The notes under the pieces are model-generated. The model did not search any database. It was given only the letters and a program-made list of their open reading frames with translations, and had not been told where the DNA came from. Positions 18,248 through 27,814 of a stretch of DNA of 35,923 nt are shown here, in pieces. The DNA is from an uncultured Bacteroidota bacterium (GTDB lineage: Bacteria > Bacteroidota > Bacteroidia > UKL13-3). The stretch is taken from NCBI GenBank assembly GCA_903834625.1, contig CAILJQ010000294.1:1-35923 (forward strand). The letters run 5' to 3'. How positions within the stretch are numbered: position 1 is the first letter of the stretch; each line of letters opens with the position of its first letter. The translations under genes and the position numbers were made by a program.

Positions 18248-18261
18248 AATATTGCCTCAAG

Positions 18262-18888
18262 ATGCAGCTCAAACGAGATTCTTTTCTTTGGAGTTATGGC
18301 CTTATGCTATTGCTAGTGGGTTTAGTTCAATTGTTCTATTCTCAGTTAGCCATTTCAATATACATTAGAGGACTTGGGAATACAGTACTCGATTCACTGT
18401 GCTTAATGGGTACCTATCTAGGAGACGGATGGGTTATTGTTGGTTCGTGCATTATTCTATATTTCTTTTCCCCTAGAATGGCTCTTGGGTTGTTATTAAT
18501 GTATTTGTTGTCATCTGGGATTACTCAACTATTAAAGCATACTATTTTTACCAATTGGCATAGGCCACTTTGGTTCATAAGGGAAGCAGGCTTAACAGAT
18601 GTTTTAATTGTTCCAGGAGCTGAGATTACTTATGCAAATAGTTTCCCGTCTGGACATACCACCGCCGCCTTTGCGGTTTTTGCCGGACTCTCATTGTACC
18701 TTAGAGAAAAGGTTAACCCTTTATTATTTTTGGGCTTCGCCATTTTTGTAGCTTTTACTCGTATTTACCTTTTGCAACATTTTCTAAGAGATACCATGGC
18801 AGGCTCTTTCATTGGAATTGCCACTGCTTATTGGGTTTATTTTCAATTATACCTTAAGGGAAAATTGAATTTTATTGGAAATAAATAA
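18262..18888 (+). CDS. PAP2 superfamily membrane phosphatase
   Basis: Multi-TM protein with PAP2 motifs: LKHTIFTNWHRPLWF, NSFPSGHTTAAFAVFA, TRIYLLQHFLRDTMAGSFIG. Confidence 0.87.
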   Translation: MQLKRDSFLWSYGLMLLLVGLVQLFYSQLAISIYIRGLGNTVLDSLCLMGTYLGDGWVIVGSCIILYFFSPRMALGLLLMYLLSSGITQLLKHTIFTNWHRPLWFIREAGLTDVLIVPGAEITYANSFPSGHTTAAFAVFAGLSLYLREKVNPLLFLGFAIFVAFTRIYLLQHFLRDTMAGSFIGIATAYWVYFQLYLKGKLNFIGNK

Positions 18889-18893
18889 AACAC

Positions 18894-20555
18894 ATGAGAA
18901 ACGTCATTCAGAAATACGATACTTATTTTGTGGCCCTTTGGGGAATATTGTTGTTTATTCCATTTTTAGGTTCGGTGCATTTATTTGATTGGGATGAGGT
19001 AAATTTTGCTGAGTCTGCAAGGGAAATGCTTGTGAGTGGAAACTACCAACGAGTAACCATAAATTTCCTTCCATTTATGGAGAAACCTCCCTTGTTCTTT
19101 TGGTTGCAAGCGCTTAGCATGAAGCTATTTGGTGTGAATGAATTTGCTGCAAGACTTCCAAATGCAATTGTGGGAATTGTTACATTACTTTTTGTCTTTC
19201 AAATAGGAAAAAAATGGTTTTCTACACGCTTAGCTTTGCTCTGGGTTTTAATGATTACCGGTTCTTTAACACCTCATTTGTATTATAAAACAGGTATCAT
19301 CGATCCCTTGTATAATCTATTTATTTTTGCAGCCATCTATCGAATGTTTTTATACGTGCTGAACCCAACAGCTAAACATGCGGTAATAATGGGAACCTTC
19401 CTTGGTTTTGCGATTATTACCAAAGGCCCAGTAGCAGTCTTGGTAACATTATTGTGCTTCTTTATTTATTGGTCTTTACAAAAATTCAAGCGTTTTTTTG
19501 AATACCAACATTTGTTATATGTTGTGCTTTCGGCTTTAGGAGTGAGTGCACTTTGGTTCGGGCCTGAAACTTTACAAAATGGGCCGAAATTTTTACTTGA
19601 GTTTATTAAATACCAAATCGACTTGTTTGTAAATCCTGTAGCTGGTCATGGTCAACCTTTCTATTACCATCCAGTTGTTCTGCTTTTGGGTTGCTTTCCG
19701 GCTTCCGTGTTTGCTATGCCTATGCTTTTTAAACGCAATTTGCTGGAGTTTGGAAGTGAGAAACAAGTTCTCATTAATTTTATGCTATTGTTGTTTTGGG
19801 TGGTATTGATTCTTTTCAGCATTGTTGAAACCAAAATTGTTCACTACAGTTCTTTGTGTTACCTGCCACTTACCTTTTTGGCTGCTCAATTTATGGATCA
19901 ATGGCAAGAGGCAAAGCTTAAATGTTATAGCTTTCAAATTATTTTGTTTGGTACAATTGGTATAATACTTTCTACCATATTCATTGTTTTGCCCGAGGTT
20001 GATTATTTTAAATCAGAGTTATTACCTTATATCAAAGATGAATTTGCTAAAGCCTCTTTAATGGTTGAGGGCAATTGGCTAGGCTACGAAGGAGTTTTGG
20101 GTATTCTATTGTTGACCATGGTTTTATATTATGTGGTAATGATGTTTAGAAAGCAATTATATACTGCAGGACTAAGATTTTTGATTTTTAACTCCTTTGT
20201 TATTCCATGTCTGCTGGTTTTGTTTGCGCCAAAAATAGAAAGGTATTCCCAAGGTCCTGCTATTCAATTTTTTGAATCACTACAAGCAAAGGATGTGTAT
20301 GTTGAAACCCTAGGATATAAAAGTTATGCGCAATATTTTTATAGCAGGACACCTCAACACACCAATTCCAATGCAAGCAATACCCAATGGTTATTGTCTG
20401 GGCAAACTGATAAGGATGCGTATTTTAGCGTGCATTGTAATAACACACAAGATCATGTGAATAGCTCTATGATTGAACTAAAGCGGGAGGGAGGCTTTAT
20501 TTTTTATGTGAGGCCTGCAGCAGATTCTACTTTAAAAAGTATAGTTAAACCCTAA
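18894..20555 (+). CDS. GT39/ArnT-like (PMT_2) polyprenyl-phosphate-sugar glycosyltransferase
   Basis: 'LFDWDEVNFAESAREMLVSGNYQ...FMEKPPLFFWLQALSMKLFGVNEFAARLPNAI', with many TM segments. Confidence 0.85.
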   Translation: MRNVIQKYDTYFVALWGILLFIPFLGSVHLFDWDEVNFAESAREMLVSGNYQRVTINFLPFMEKPPLFFWLQALSMKLFGVNEFAARLPNAIVGIVTLLFVFQIGKKWFSTRLALLWVLMITGSLTPHLYYKTGIIDPLYNLFIFAAIYRMFLYVLNPTAKHAVIMGTFLGFAIITKGPVAVLVTLLCFFIYWSLQKFKRFFEYQHLLYVVLSALGVSALWFGPETLQNGPKFLLEFIKYQIDLFVNPVAGHGQPFYYHPVVLLLGCFPASVFAMPMLFKRNLLEFGSEKQVLINFMLLLFWVVLILFSIVETKIVHYSSLCYLPLTFLAAQFMDQWQEAKLKCYSFQIILFGTIGIILSTIFIVLPEVDYFKSELLPYIKDEFAKASLMVEGNWLGYEGVLGILLLTMVLYYVVMMFRKQLYTAGLRFLIFNSFVIPCLLVLFAPKIERYSQGPAIQFFESLQAKDVYVETLGYKSYAQYFYSRTPQHTNSNASNTQWLLSGQTDKDAYFSVHCNNTQDHVNSSMIELKREGGFIFYVRPAADSTLKSIVKP

Positions 20556-22823
20556 GGTTGGCATAATTGGCAACTGGTTTATTCTTCTGTAATTTAAACG
20601 ATCGAAGAAGAATATATTTTCCCTATTATAAATATTTGTAGCAGCTGCAATTACACTAATTGTTTGGTGTTTCTTTATCTTAAATTTCTTTGAGAGGGAA
20701 GCGTCTAATCTATGGAAATAAGGCAACCTTCCATTGTTTACGTCGGTAAAATACACGCCTAAGTTTCCATTTTGATTGTTCACATTAGTTCCCACACCAT
20801 TGTTAAAATTCAACATTTCGTAAAAACCTTGGGTTTGAGTGAAAGGAAAGCCTGAACCAAAGTTCCATCTGGTGTTAAGGTTCCAACTTTTTTGTTTACC
20901 AAATCCATAAGTGAATACAAGGTTTAGATTGTGCCTGCGGTCGAAGTGAGGCGTATAATCCCTTCTTCCATCATTCCTGGTGACAAAAGTTAATGAATAT
21001 ACTGCCCAAACATAAATGTCTTTATGCTCATATTTTAACCTGGCATCACCACCATATGCTTTACCTGTTTCTTTGATTACATCTCCACGTTGGTAATAAG
21101 GTTTACTTTGATTGGCTTGGTTATCATCGTAAATCTTATCACGGTTGATATTGGTTATTTGACTGAAATTTTTGATAAAACCTTCTATGTTCAATTCAAA
21201 GTTTTTACCCAAATCTATTTCAGCTCCTAACACTGCGTGCTCTGCCGTTTGGCGGCGCTTATCGCTATTTACTTTGCTCGGACTAGATAAGAAGCCATAA
21301 AACAAATTCACCACATCTTGATCGCTCACTGCACCCATTAAATTCTGTGAGTAAGTTCCTGCAGCTAATTTAAGTCTTATGTTGCTGCTAAGGTTATATT
21401 TCATTCCTAACCTTGGTTCAAAACTACCCTCAGATAAAGAAGCATAGTAAATGGCTCTAATACCTGGCTCAATTATCAGTCTTTTCCATACTTTACGGTA
21501 TTTAATGAAGCCATGAATTTCGGTAGAATTGTCGTCTTGGGAAAGCACTCTTCCAACCCCATTGGTATAATTAAAATTGGTTGAAAATCCTAGTGCTTCA
21601 AAGCCATATTTGATGTCATCCTTTCCAATAAAGTTGGTGAAATTGATAGCTGCATTAAAACTTGAAATACTGCTTTCTCTTGGTAAATTATCCAAACTGA
21701 ATTGGTTCATTTTATAATTAGAGTAACCCACATTTGCATTGATTACTGTATTTGAACCATCAGGAATGATGAGCATATTCCCACCAACTCCATTTGAAAC
21801 CCATTTGTATTGGTTGAATGGGTAATTGGTGTTGTCGTCGAAGTGAAACCCAAAAAGATTTAACCTACTACCATTTGGTGAGACGTTTGAAATTTTGGCA
21901 TACACATCGTTAAAAGTATAAGGCAAAGCGTTAACTTTATCTGCATATTGGTAAATCAACTTAGATGTTTTGTCTAAGTAAGATGTTTTGTATGATACCA
22001 CATAAGATGAGCTCCCTCCATCCTCGGTGAATTTGCGAATAGGACCCTCTAACAATATTTTGGCAGTAATAGGATTGGCCGAAAACTTCCCTGAGAATTT
22101 TTTCTTATCTCCTTCTCTAGTACTTACGTCTATAATTCCACTGATTCTTCCGCCATATTGGGCATTAAACCCACCCGAAGAAACATCTGCATTTCTAATG
22201 ATATCTGCATCAAACACAGAAAACAACCCAATGCTGTGAAAAGGGTTGTAAACAATCATACCATCGAGCATAACTTTATTCATTACAGGCGGACCTCCTC
22301 TGATGTAAAGCTGTCCACCTTGATCACCGCTAAAGGTTACTCCAGGCAATACTTGTAAGTACTGAACCAAATCTGGCTCTCCACCAAAAGTAGGCAACTG
22401 TTTGAGTTCTTTTTGGGTAATGACATTGGTAGAAATATTTACATTCTCTTTCACCTTCTGCCTGTCGGCTTTAATTTCAATGGTGTTAAGTTCAAACTTT
22501 TTGGCTCTTAAGTATAGGTTTTGGGTAACAATTCTGCCTTCATTTAAAACTACCTTGGCAAAAGCTGTATCGTAACCTAACCCAAACGACATTAAAGTAT
22601 AATTGCCAGGCTTCACTTTAGAAAGGGTGTAAAAGCCATTGGCATCAGTTGATTTACCCAACATTAACTCTTTTATTACCACATTGGTAAAGATCATTGG
22701 TTCTCCAGTTTCTTTGTCGAACACAAAGCCTCTAATTTCTCCAGTTTGTGCTATGGAAAGAAAGCTAGTAAGTGAGCAAAGAAGTGAGAGAACAATATTT
22801 TTTAAAGTCATTTGGTATGGCAA
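20532..22823 (-). CDS. TonB-dependent receptor with carboxypeptidase-like regulatory domain
   Basis: 'GEIRGFVFDKETGEPMIFTNVVIKELMLGKSTDANGFYTLSKVKPGNYTL', plug 'LVQYLQVLPGVTFSGDQGGQLYIRGGPPVMNKVMLDGMIVYNPFHSIGLFSVFDADIIRNADVSSGGFNAQYGGRISGIIDVSTREG', C-terminal TLGFNYTF. Confidence 0.95.
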   Translation of the reverse strand: MPYQMTLKNIVLSLLCSLTSFLSIAQTGEIRGFVFDKETGEPMIFTNVVIKELMLGKSTDANGFYTLSKVKPGNYTLMSFGLGYDTAFAKVVLNEGRIVTQNLYLRAKKFELNTIEIKADRQKVKENVNISTNVITQKELKQLPTFGGEPDLVQYLQVLPGVTFSGDQGGQLYIRGGPPVMNKVMLDGMIVYNPFHSIGLFSVFDADIIRNADVSSGGFNAQYGGRISGIIDVSTREGDKKKFSGKFSANPITAKILLEGPIRKFTEDGGSSSYVVSYKTSYLDKTSKLIYQYADKVNALPYTFNDVYAKISNVSPNGSRLNLFGFHFDDNTNYPFNQYKWVSNGVGGNMLIIPDGSNTVINANVGYSNYKMNQFSLDNLPRESSISSFNAAINFTNFIGKDDIKYGFEALGFSTNFNYTNGVGRVLSQDDNSTEIHGFIKYRKVWKRLIIEPGIRAIYYASLSEGSFEPRLGMKYNLSSNIRLKLAAGTYSQNLMGAVSDQDVVNLFYGFLSSPSKVNSDKRRQTAEHAVLGAEIDLGKNFELNIEGFIKNFSQITNINRDKIYDDNQANQSKPYYQRGDVIKETGKAYGGDARLKYEHKDIYVWAVYSLTFVTRNDGRRDYTPHFDRRHNLNLVFTYGFGKQKSWNLNTRWNFGSGFPFTQTQGFYEMLNFNNGVGTNVNNQNGNLGVYFTDVNNGRLPYFHRLDASLSKKFKIKKHQTISVIAAATNIYNRENIFFFDRLNYRRINQLPIMPTLGFNYTF

Positions 22824-22913
22824 TTAGTAAAACACAAATTTCGTTAAGTCACTTGCGTTAATTTTTGGGCGCACGAATATAAACCAAGTGAGTGAATATT
22901 GATGAAAAGTTGC

Positions 22914-22942
22914 TTGTGGCTCAGAAATTTGGGGTAATTTTG
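22914..22942 (+). promoter_or_regulatory. Bacteroidota-type promoter candidate for the exopolysaccharide operon
   Basis: TTG (22914-22916), 18-bp spacer, TAATTTTG (22935-22942); matches TTG-N17-23-TAnnTTTG, 45 bp upstream of the OPX start codon. Confidence 0.5.
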
Positions 22943-22987
22943 ACTAAATTCCTTAATTTGCGCCATTCTCAACGAAATTTTAACTGA

Positions 22988-25465
22988 ATGAACAGAAACA
23001 ATTGGAAGGATTTGAGAGGCAGTTTTGGCTTTAAGGCATTGCAGAAACTTGTAATCGTTTTTTTGCTGACCCTTTCTGGGTTTGCCAATGCACAAACACT
23101 TGCTCCTAGGGTGCAAAACCTTTCGCAATTGCGCGTAGAGGAACTCTCCGATGATCAAATTATCAGCTTCATACGTCAATATAGAAGCAAAGGATACTCT
23201 GAGGTAGATATGGACAAAGAGTTGTTAAGCAGGAATTTACCATCAGCTGAATTGGCTCGTCTGAAAGAAAGAATTCAAATTTTAACCGGAAATAAGGGTT
23301 TCGAGGCTATCTCAACAAATAAGTCTGAGAATGCTAAACGTGAATTCGACCTGGGTTCAGACAGCAAAGATGCCAATCCTTTTGACTTATTGGTCCCAAG
23401 AATTTTTGGTGCCGAGCTCTTCAATAATCCCAAATTGAGTTTTGAGCCAAATATCAATATGGCCACGCCTATGAATTATCAATTAGGCCCAGGCGATGAG
23501 CTATTGGTAGATATTTTTGGTTTTAGTGAGCAGAGTTATCAATTAAAGGTAAGTCCAGAAGGACATATCCGTATCCCAAATTTTGGTCCAGTACAAGTAG
23601 CTGGCTTAACAGTAGAACAGGCACAAAGTAAATTGAGAGGTCAGTTGGTAAAAATATACCCAAGGATAGCAAGCGGTGAGACCTCTGTTTCTGTTAACCT
23701 TGGCAAAATTAGAAGCATTAGAGTTACAATATTGGGTGAGGTTAATTTACCAGGTACTTATTCTTTGCCCTCTTTAGCCACTGTTTTTAATGGCTTATAC
23801 GCTTCTGGTGGTCCTAATTTAAATGGTTCTTTCAGAAATATAAAATTGATTCGTGGCAATAAGGTAATTGCTAAAATTGACATGTATGATTTCTTGATTA
23901 ATGGCAATAGCAAGGGTAACGTTCCATTGAAAGATCAAGATGTAATTAAAGTTGAGGCATACGAGCATAGGGTTGAGGTTCGCGGTTTTGTAAAGCGTGA
24001 AGGTTTTTTTGAAATGACCGGTAAAGAAAATTTGGGTCAGTTAATCGTTTTTGCAGGAGGTTTTTCGCCCAATGCTTATGATGGAAGAATCAAAGTATCA
24101 AGAAATACAGGTTCTCAAAAGAGCGTTGCAGATGTAGAAAAAGCGGCCTTTATTACATTTATTCCAAGGAATGGTGACAGGTTTGAAATTGATTCCGTTC
24201 TGAACCGATATGAAAATAGAGTAGAAATTGCTGGAGCAGTTTTTAGACCGGGTTATTTTGCCTTAGAAGGGAATAACAAATTGAGCCTTTTGGTTTCTCA
24301 TGCAGATGGTTTGAAAGAAGATGCATTCATGTCGAGAGCAACTATTCTCCGCAAAAAGGATGACAATAGTTTGGAAATAATAGCTGTGAATTTATCCGAT
24401 ATAGTTACCGGAAAAGCAGATGTTGACCTCAAACGAGAAGACAAAGTTACCGTGGCTTCTTCGTTAGAAATGTCTGGTAAAAAAGATGTGCTCATAAGTG
24501 GTTCAGTAAAAAATCCTGGCTTATACCCCTATGCAGCCAATATGCGTATTGAAGATTTGATTGTGTTGGCTGGAGGATTATTAGAATCTGCTTCCACTGA
24601 TAATGTTCAGGTGGCTAGGCGAAGTTTTGATATAGATAAAAACAACCCCAATGCCGAAATATCAAAGGTTTCCAAACATTCAGTAAGCCGGGACTTGAAA
24701 TTGGGTTCAGAAAATTTTGTTTTGGAACCTAATGATGTGGTAACCATTTTTAATTTACCAGGTTACCAAGAGCAAAAGCAGATTCAGGTAAATGGTGAAG
24801 TTTTATTTCCTGGAACCTATGTTTTGTCGAGAGGAAATGAAAGAATATCGGATCTGGTTAAAAGAGCAGGCGGACTTACAGCCAATGGATTTGCTGGTGG
24901 AGCAATTTTAATTAGAAGTAGGAAAAATACCTCTCAAGACAATATCGTGAAGGAAAATAAATTAGAAGCCTTAAAAAAATTGAGTAAGGATACCCTTAAA
25001 TTGGGTGAAGAAATTGATAAAGAAATGAAGCGCACCAGTGATATTGTTGGAATTGATTTGGTGAAAATCATGCGCAAACCAGGATCAAAGGAGGATATAT
25101 TCTTAAGTGAGGATGATATTTTAGAGATTCCAGCCATGAACCAAACGGTATTGGTAAGTGGGCAAGTATTATATCCCGTGCGTTTACGTTTTGAGCAAGG
25201 AAATGGTTTTAGAAGTTATGTATCAAGTGCAGGAGGCTTCAGCTCAAAAGCCTTGAAGAAAAGAGCCTATATTGTTTATGCCAATGGTACTGCCAAGGAT
25301 ACCAAGAATTTTATCTTTTTTAAATACTACCCTAAAGTAAAACCAGGGTCGGAAATTGTTATCCCAAGTAAAGAGGAGAAAAAGTTGGTGAGCGCCATAG
25401 AGGTGGTTACAATTGCCACCAGTTTAACTAGTTTGTTGGTAATTGTGGCTACATTAATCAAGTAA
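22988..25465 (+). CDS. Polysaccharide export (OPX/Wza-like) protein with multiple SLBB domains
   Basis: 'NYQLGPGDELLVDIFGFSEQSYQLKVSPEGHIRIPNFGPVQVAGLTVEQAQSKL', repeated SLBB-like units ('VRGFVKREGFFEMTGKENLGQLIVFAGG', 'ISGSVKNPGLYPYAANMRIEDLIVLAGG', 'VNGEVLFPGTYVLSRGNERISDLVKRAGG'). Confidence 0.95.
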   Translation: MNRNNWKDLRGSFGFKALQKLVIVFLLTLSGFANAQTLAPRVQNLSQLRVEELSDDQIISFIRQYRSKGYSEVDMDKELLSRNLPSAELARLKERIQILTGNKGFEAISTNKSENAKREFDLGSDSKDANPFDLLVPRIFGAELFNNPKLSFEPNINMATPMNYQLGPGDELLVDIFGFSEQSYQLKVSPEGHIRIPNFGPVQVAGLTVEQAQSKLRGQLVKIYPRIASGETSVSVNLGKIRSIRVTILGEVNLPGTYSLPSLATVFNGLYASGGPNLNGSFRNIKLIRGNKVIAKIDMYDFLINGNSKGNVPLKDQDVIKVEAYEHRVEVRGFVKREGFFEMTGKENLGQLIVFAGGFSPNAYDGRIKVSRNTGSQKSVADVEKAAFITFIPRNGDRFEIDSVLNRYENRVEIAGAVFRPGYFALEGNNKLSLLVSHADGLKEDAFMSRATILRKKDDNSLEIIAVNLSDIVTGKADVDLKREDKVTVASSLEMSGKKDVLISGSVKNPGLYPYAANMRIEDLIVLAGGLLESASTDNVQVARRSFDIDKNNPNAEISKVSKHSVSRDLKLGSENFVLEPNDVVTIFNLPGYQEQKQIQVNGEVLFPGTYVLSRGNERISDLVKRAGGLTANGFAGGAILIRSRKNTSQDNIVKENKLEALKKLSKDTLKLGEEIDKEMKRTSDIVGIDLVKIMRKPGSKEDIFLSEDDILEIPAMNQTVLVSGQVLYPVRLRFEQGNGFRSYVSSAGGFSSKALKKRAYIVYANGTAKDTKNFIFFKYYPKVKPGSEIVIPSKEEKKLVSAIEVVTIATSLTSLLVIVATLIK

Positions 25466-25468
25466 GAT

Positions 25469-26542
25469 ATGTCAAACATTGCTAAGCAGGGCATAAAAAC
25501 AGCATTGCCACAATGGTTAAAAGATTATTTTAACCATTTGTGGAATAAGCGAACTACATTTTTAATTTTTGGTTTTGTAGGTCTAGTATTGGGATATTTA
25601 TATGCATGGAATGCAAAAAAATCATACAATGCCCGCTTGGTTTTTATGATAAATGAATCTAAGTCTGCTTCCTCTAATCCATTAAGCGCTATTGCAAGTC
25701 AATTTGGCCTATCTCAAATAAGTCCAACAGTTACCGAGGATAGGGTGTTTTATTTGTCAACAACAAATAAAATTTTGGGAGAAGCCATTTTGTCACCATA
25801 CGATGATCAAATGTGTATAGCAGACAAGATGATTGAAGATAAAGGCTTAAAAGAAACATTTGCCAGGGATACTTCATTGGCAAAGTTTGATAAATTTACT
25901 GCTAAAACTATTCAAAACTTAAGTTATGCTGAAAACAAAATTCTTGGCTCGCTAATCAATGGAATTATTCTTTCGAATAAGTTATTGGTTGAATCTTACA
26001 AAAAGAAAACTTCAAGTTTTGTTGGGGTTACCAATAGTGGAATCATGCTCGTGAATTTTGAAGATTTTGATGAAAAAGTTTGTAAAGAACTTCCTCTTGC
26101 CATTTATTCAAAGTTATCTGTTTTTTATACAGAGGCAGTAACCAAGTCGCTTCAAAAGAACTATGATTTAATTTGTAAAAGAGAAGATTCATTGAAAAAT
26201 GTTTTGCAAGAATTAGAAAGTGAATCAGCTTTAGCCTTAGATGAGGGTTTCAATGTCATCAAATATGAAGGTAAGATAAGGGAGAAGCGACTGTTACGCG
26301 ATCTAGAAATTGTTAATTTGATGTATGCTGAGGTATTGAAGAATAAAGAAATTGCCAAGTTTAACCTTGAACAAGAGAAACCAGTTTTCCAACTAATAGA
26401 CGAACCCATGTTGCCACTTGAAGTGAAGAAAAAATCAAAAATGCTTCATGGCTTTTTGGGTTTGATTGGCTTTGGTTTACTTACTATGTTTTTTCAAACC
26501 ATTATGTTTATTAGAAAAAATCCAGAATTATTAAGTTTTTAG
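25469..26542 (+). CDS. Wzz-family chain-length determinant protein (no kinase domain)
   Basis: N-terminal TM after a short cytosolic segment (RTTFLIFGFVGLVLGYLYAWNAKKSYNARLVFMI), central coiled-coil-like region, 'QLIDEPMLPLEVKKKSK' then C-terminal TM. No Walker motifs or tyrosine-rich tail. Confidence 0.85.
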   Translation: MSNIAKQGIKTALPQWLKDYFNHLWNKRTTFLIFGFVGLVLGYLYAWNAKKSYNARLVFMINESKSASSNPLSAIASQFGLSQISPTVTEDRVFYLSTTNKILGEAILSPYDDQMCIADKMIEDKGLKETFARDTSLAKFDKFTAKTIQNLSYAENKILGSLINGIILSNKLLVESYKKKTSSFVGVTNSGIMLVNFEDFDEKVCKELPLAIYSKLSVFYTEAVTKSLQKNYDLICKREDSLKNVLQELESESALALDEGFNVIKYEGKIREKRLLRDLEIVNLMYAEVLKNKEIAKFNLEQEKPVFQLIDEPMLPLEVKKKSKMLHGFLGLIGFGLLTMFFQTIMFIRKNPELLSF

Positions 26543-26557
26543 TTATATATCATAACT

Positions 26558-27814
26558 GTGCTAGCAAGGATTGAAAAAATATTAAACATTGGTATTGGCG
26601 TTTCATTATTAACAAACCTTTACCTGCTTACAGGAATAACTAAAATTCCTTATCTTTATGTTATAGGTTTTAGCCTACTGGTTTCTATTTTTTATACCAT
26701 TAAAAATTTCGACTTTAAATCAGTGCAATTGTTAACAAACAATTGGATGGTTCTCTGTTATTTTTTTTTCTCCTTATTCCTATTTGTAGTTGATTTTTTT
26801 GTGAATAACAGTCGTCCCTTACCCAATGATTTGGTAAGGGTTTTCATGTATGCATTTTATTTTAGTTGGACGTTCTTATTGTATAACAATAAGGAAGAAA
26901 TCAATACTTGGTTTGTTAAAGTATCTTTTATTTCAATCCTTGTGTTGGCCATAGAAGGTATATTTGAATTGATTGAACCTTTTGGGTTTTCTTTGTTGTT
27001 ATCTTCAAATGTAGATAAACGTAACTTTGGTAGAATTGGTGGATCATTGATAGATGCTAATACCTATGCCTGCAGCATACTAATTTTTTTATTGGTAATA
27101 TTTTGGGCAAGGTATAATCAAAGTGGCTTGTTCAAAAAAATAGGGTTAATTCTGCTCGCTATTTTGGTTGTTTATTTGTCTGATGCCAGTGGTTCTAGGC
27201 AAGGAATGCTTATCCTTTTTATTATTGCTCTGGCCAAGTTTTTTGAGCATGTTAGTATGAAAAAAATAATATGGATTTTTTCAATCTCCTTGGGTTTATT
27301 TCTGGTTTTCTTTACTTTCAAGAATGATATCTTAACCTACCTTGAAACCAACAGCTCTTCTTCCATAGCCCGAACCATCAACAATGCAACCAATCCTAAG
27401 TCTGCCCAAAGTAATATTGACCGAACTAATTCCATTTTTAAGGCATTTGAATTTATGGCTGGCAATTATTATTTGTATGGTCCTGGTAGTTTAAACTTTA
27501 ACAGCAGATGGGCGCATGAGACCGATGCCTATGAACCGCATAATGGAATTGTTTATTTGTTTGCCCAATATGCAATTTTTAGCCTCCCCATTTTTTACCT
27601 ATTTTTATTGAGCTTTTTTAGGGCTAGTAGCGCAAAAGTAAAGTTGATTTACTTTTCTGTTTTTATTCATTTTTTCTTTCAACCTAATGCCATGTACTAC
27701 GCATTGATATTTTTTGTGTTTTTTTATATTGATACTACCTGGTGGTATGATGAAAAGCCTGAAATTGAAAACCATGGATTTAATACTATAACACAAATTG
27801 CTTCAGTTAATTAA
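26558..27814 (+). CDS. O-antigen polymerase/ligase-like membrane protein (Wzy/Wzy_C)
   Basis: Polytopic membrane protein with 'GGSLIDANTYACSILIFLLVIFWARY', 'SDASGSRQGMLILFIIALAKF', 'YEPHNGIVYLFAQYAIFSLPIFYLFLL'. GTG start. Confidence 0.82.
   Translation: MLARIEKILNIGIGVSLLTNLYLLTGITKIPYLYVIGFSLLVSIFYTIKNFDFKSVQLLTNNWMVLCYFFFSLFLFVVDFFVNNSRPLPNDLVRVFMYAFYFSWTFLLYNNKEEINTWFVKVSFISILVLAIEGIFELIEPFGFSLLLSSNVDKRNFGRIGGSLIDANTYACSILIFLLVIFWARYNQSGLFKKIGLILLAILVVYLSDASGSRQGMLILFIIALAKFFEHVSMKKIIWIFSISLGLFLVFFTFKNDILTYLETNSSSSIARTINNATNPKSAQSNIDRTNSIFKAFEFMAGNYYLYGPGSLNFNSRWAHETDAYEPHNGIVYLFAQYAIFSLPIFYLFLLSFFRASSAKVKLIYFSVFIHFFFQPNAMYYALIFFVFFYIDTTWWYDEKPEIENHGFNTITQIASVN

Noticed and set aside
22844-23179. 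111-aa minus-strand ORF across the promoter region and 5' end of the OPX gene
   Set aside because: Overlaps the OPX N-terminus antisense, no recognisable motif, and would occupy the divergent promoter region.
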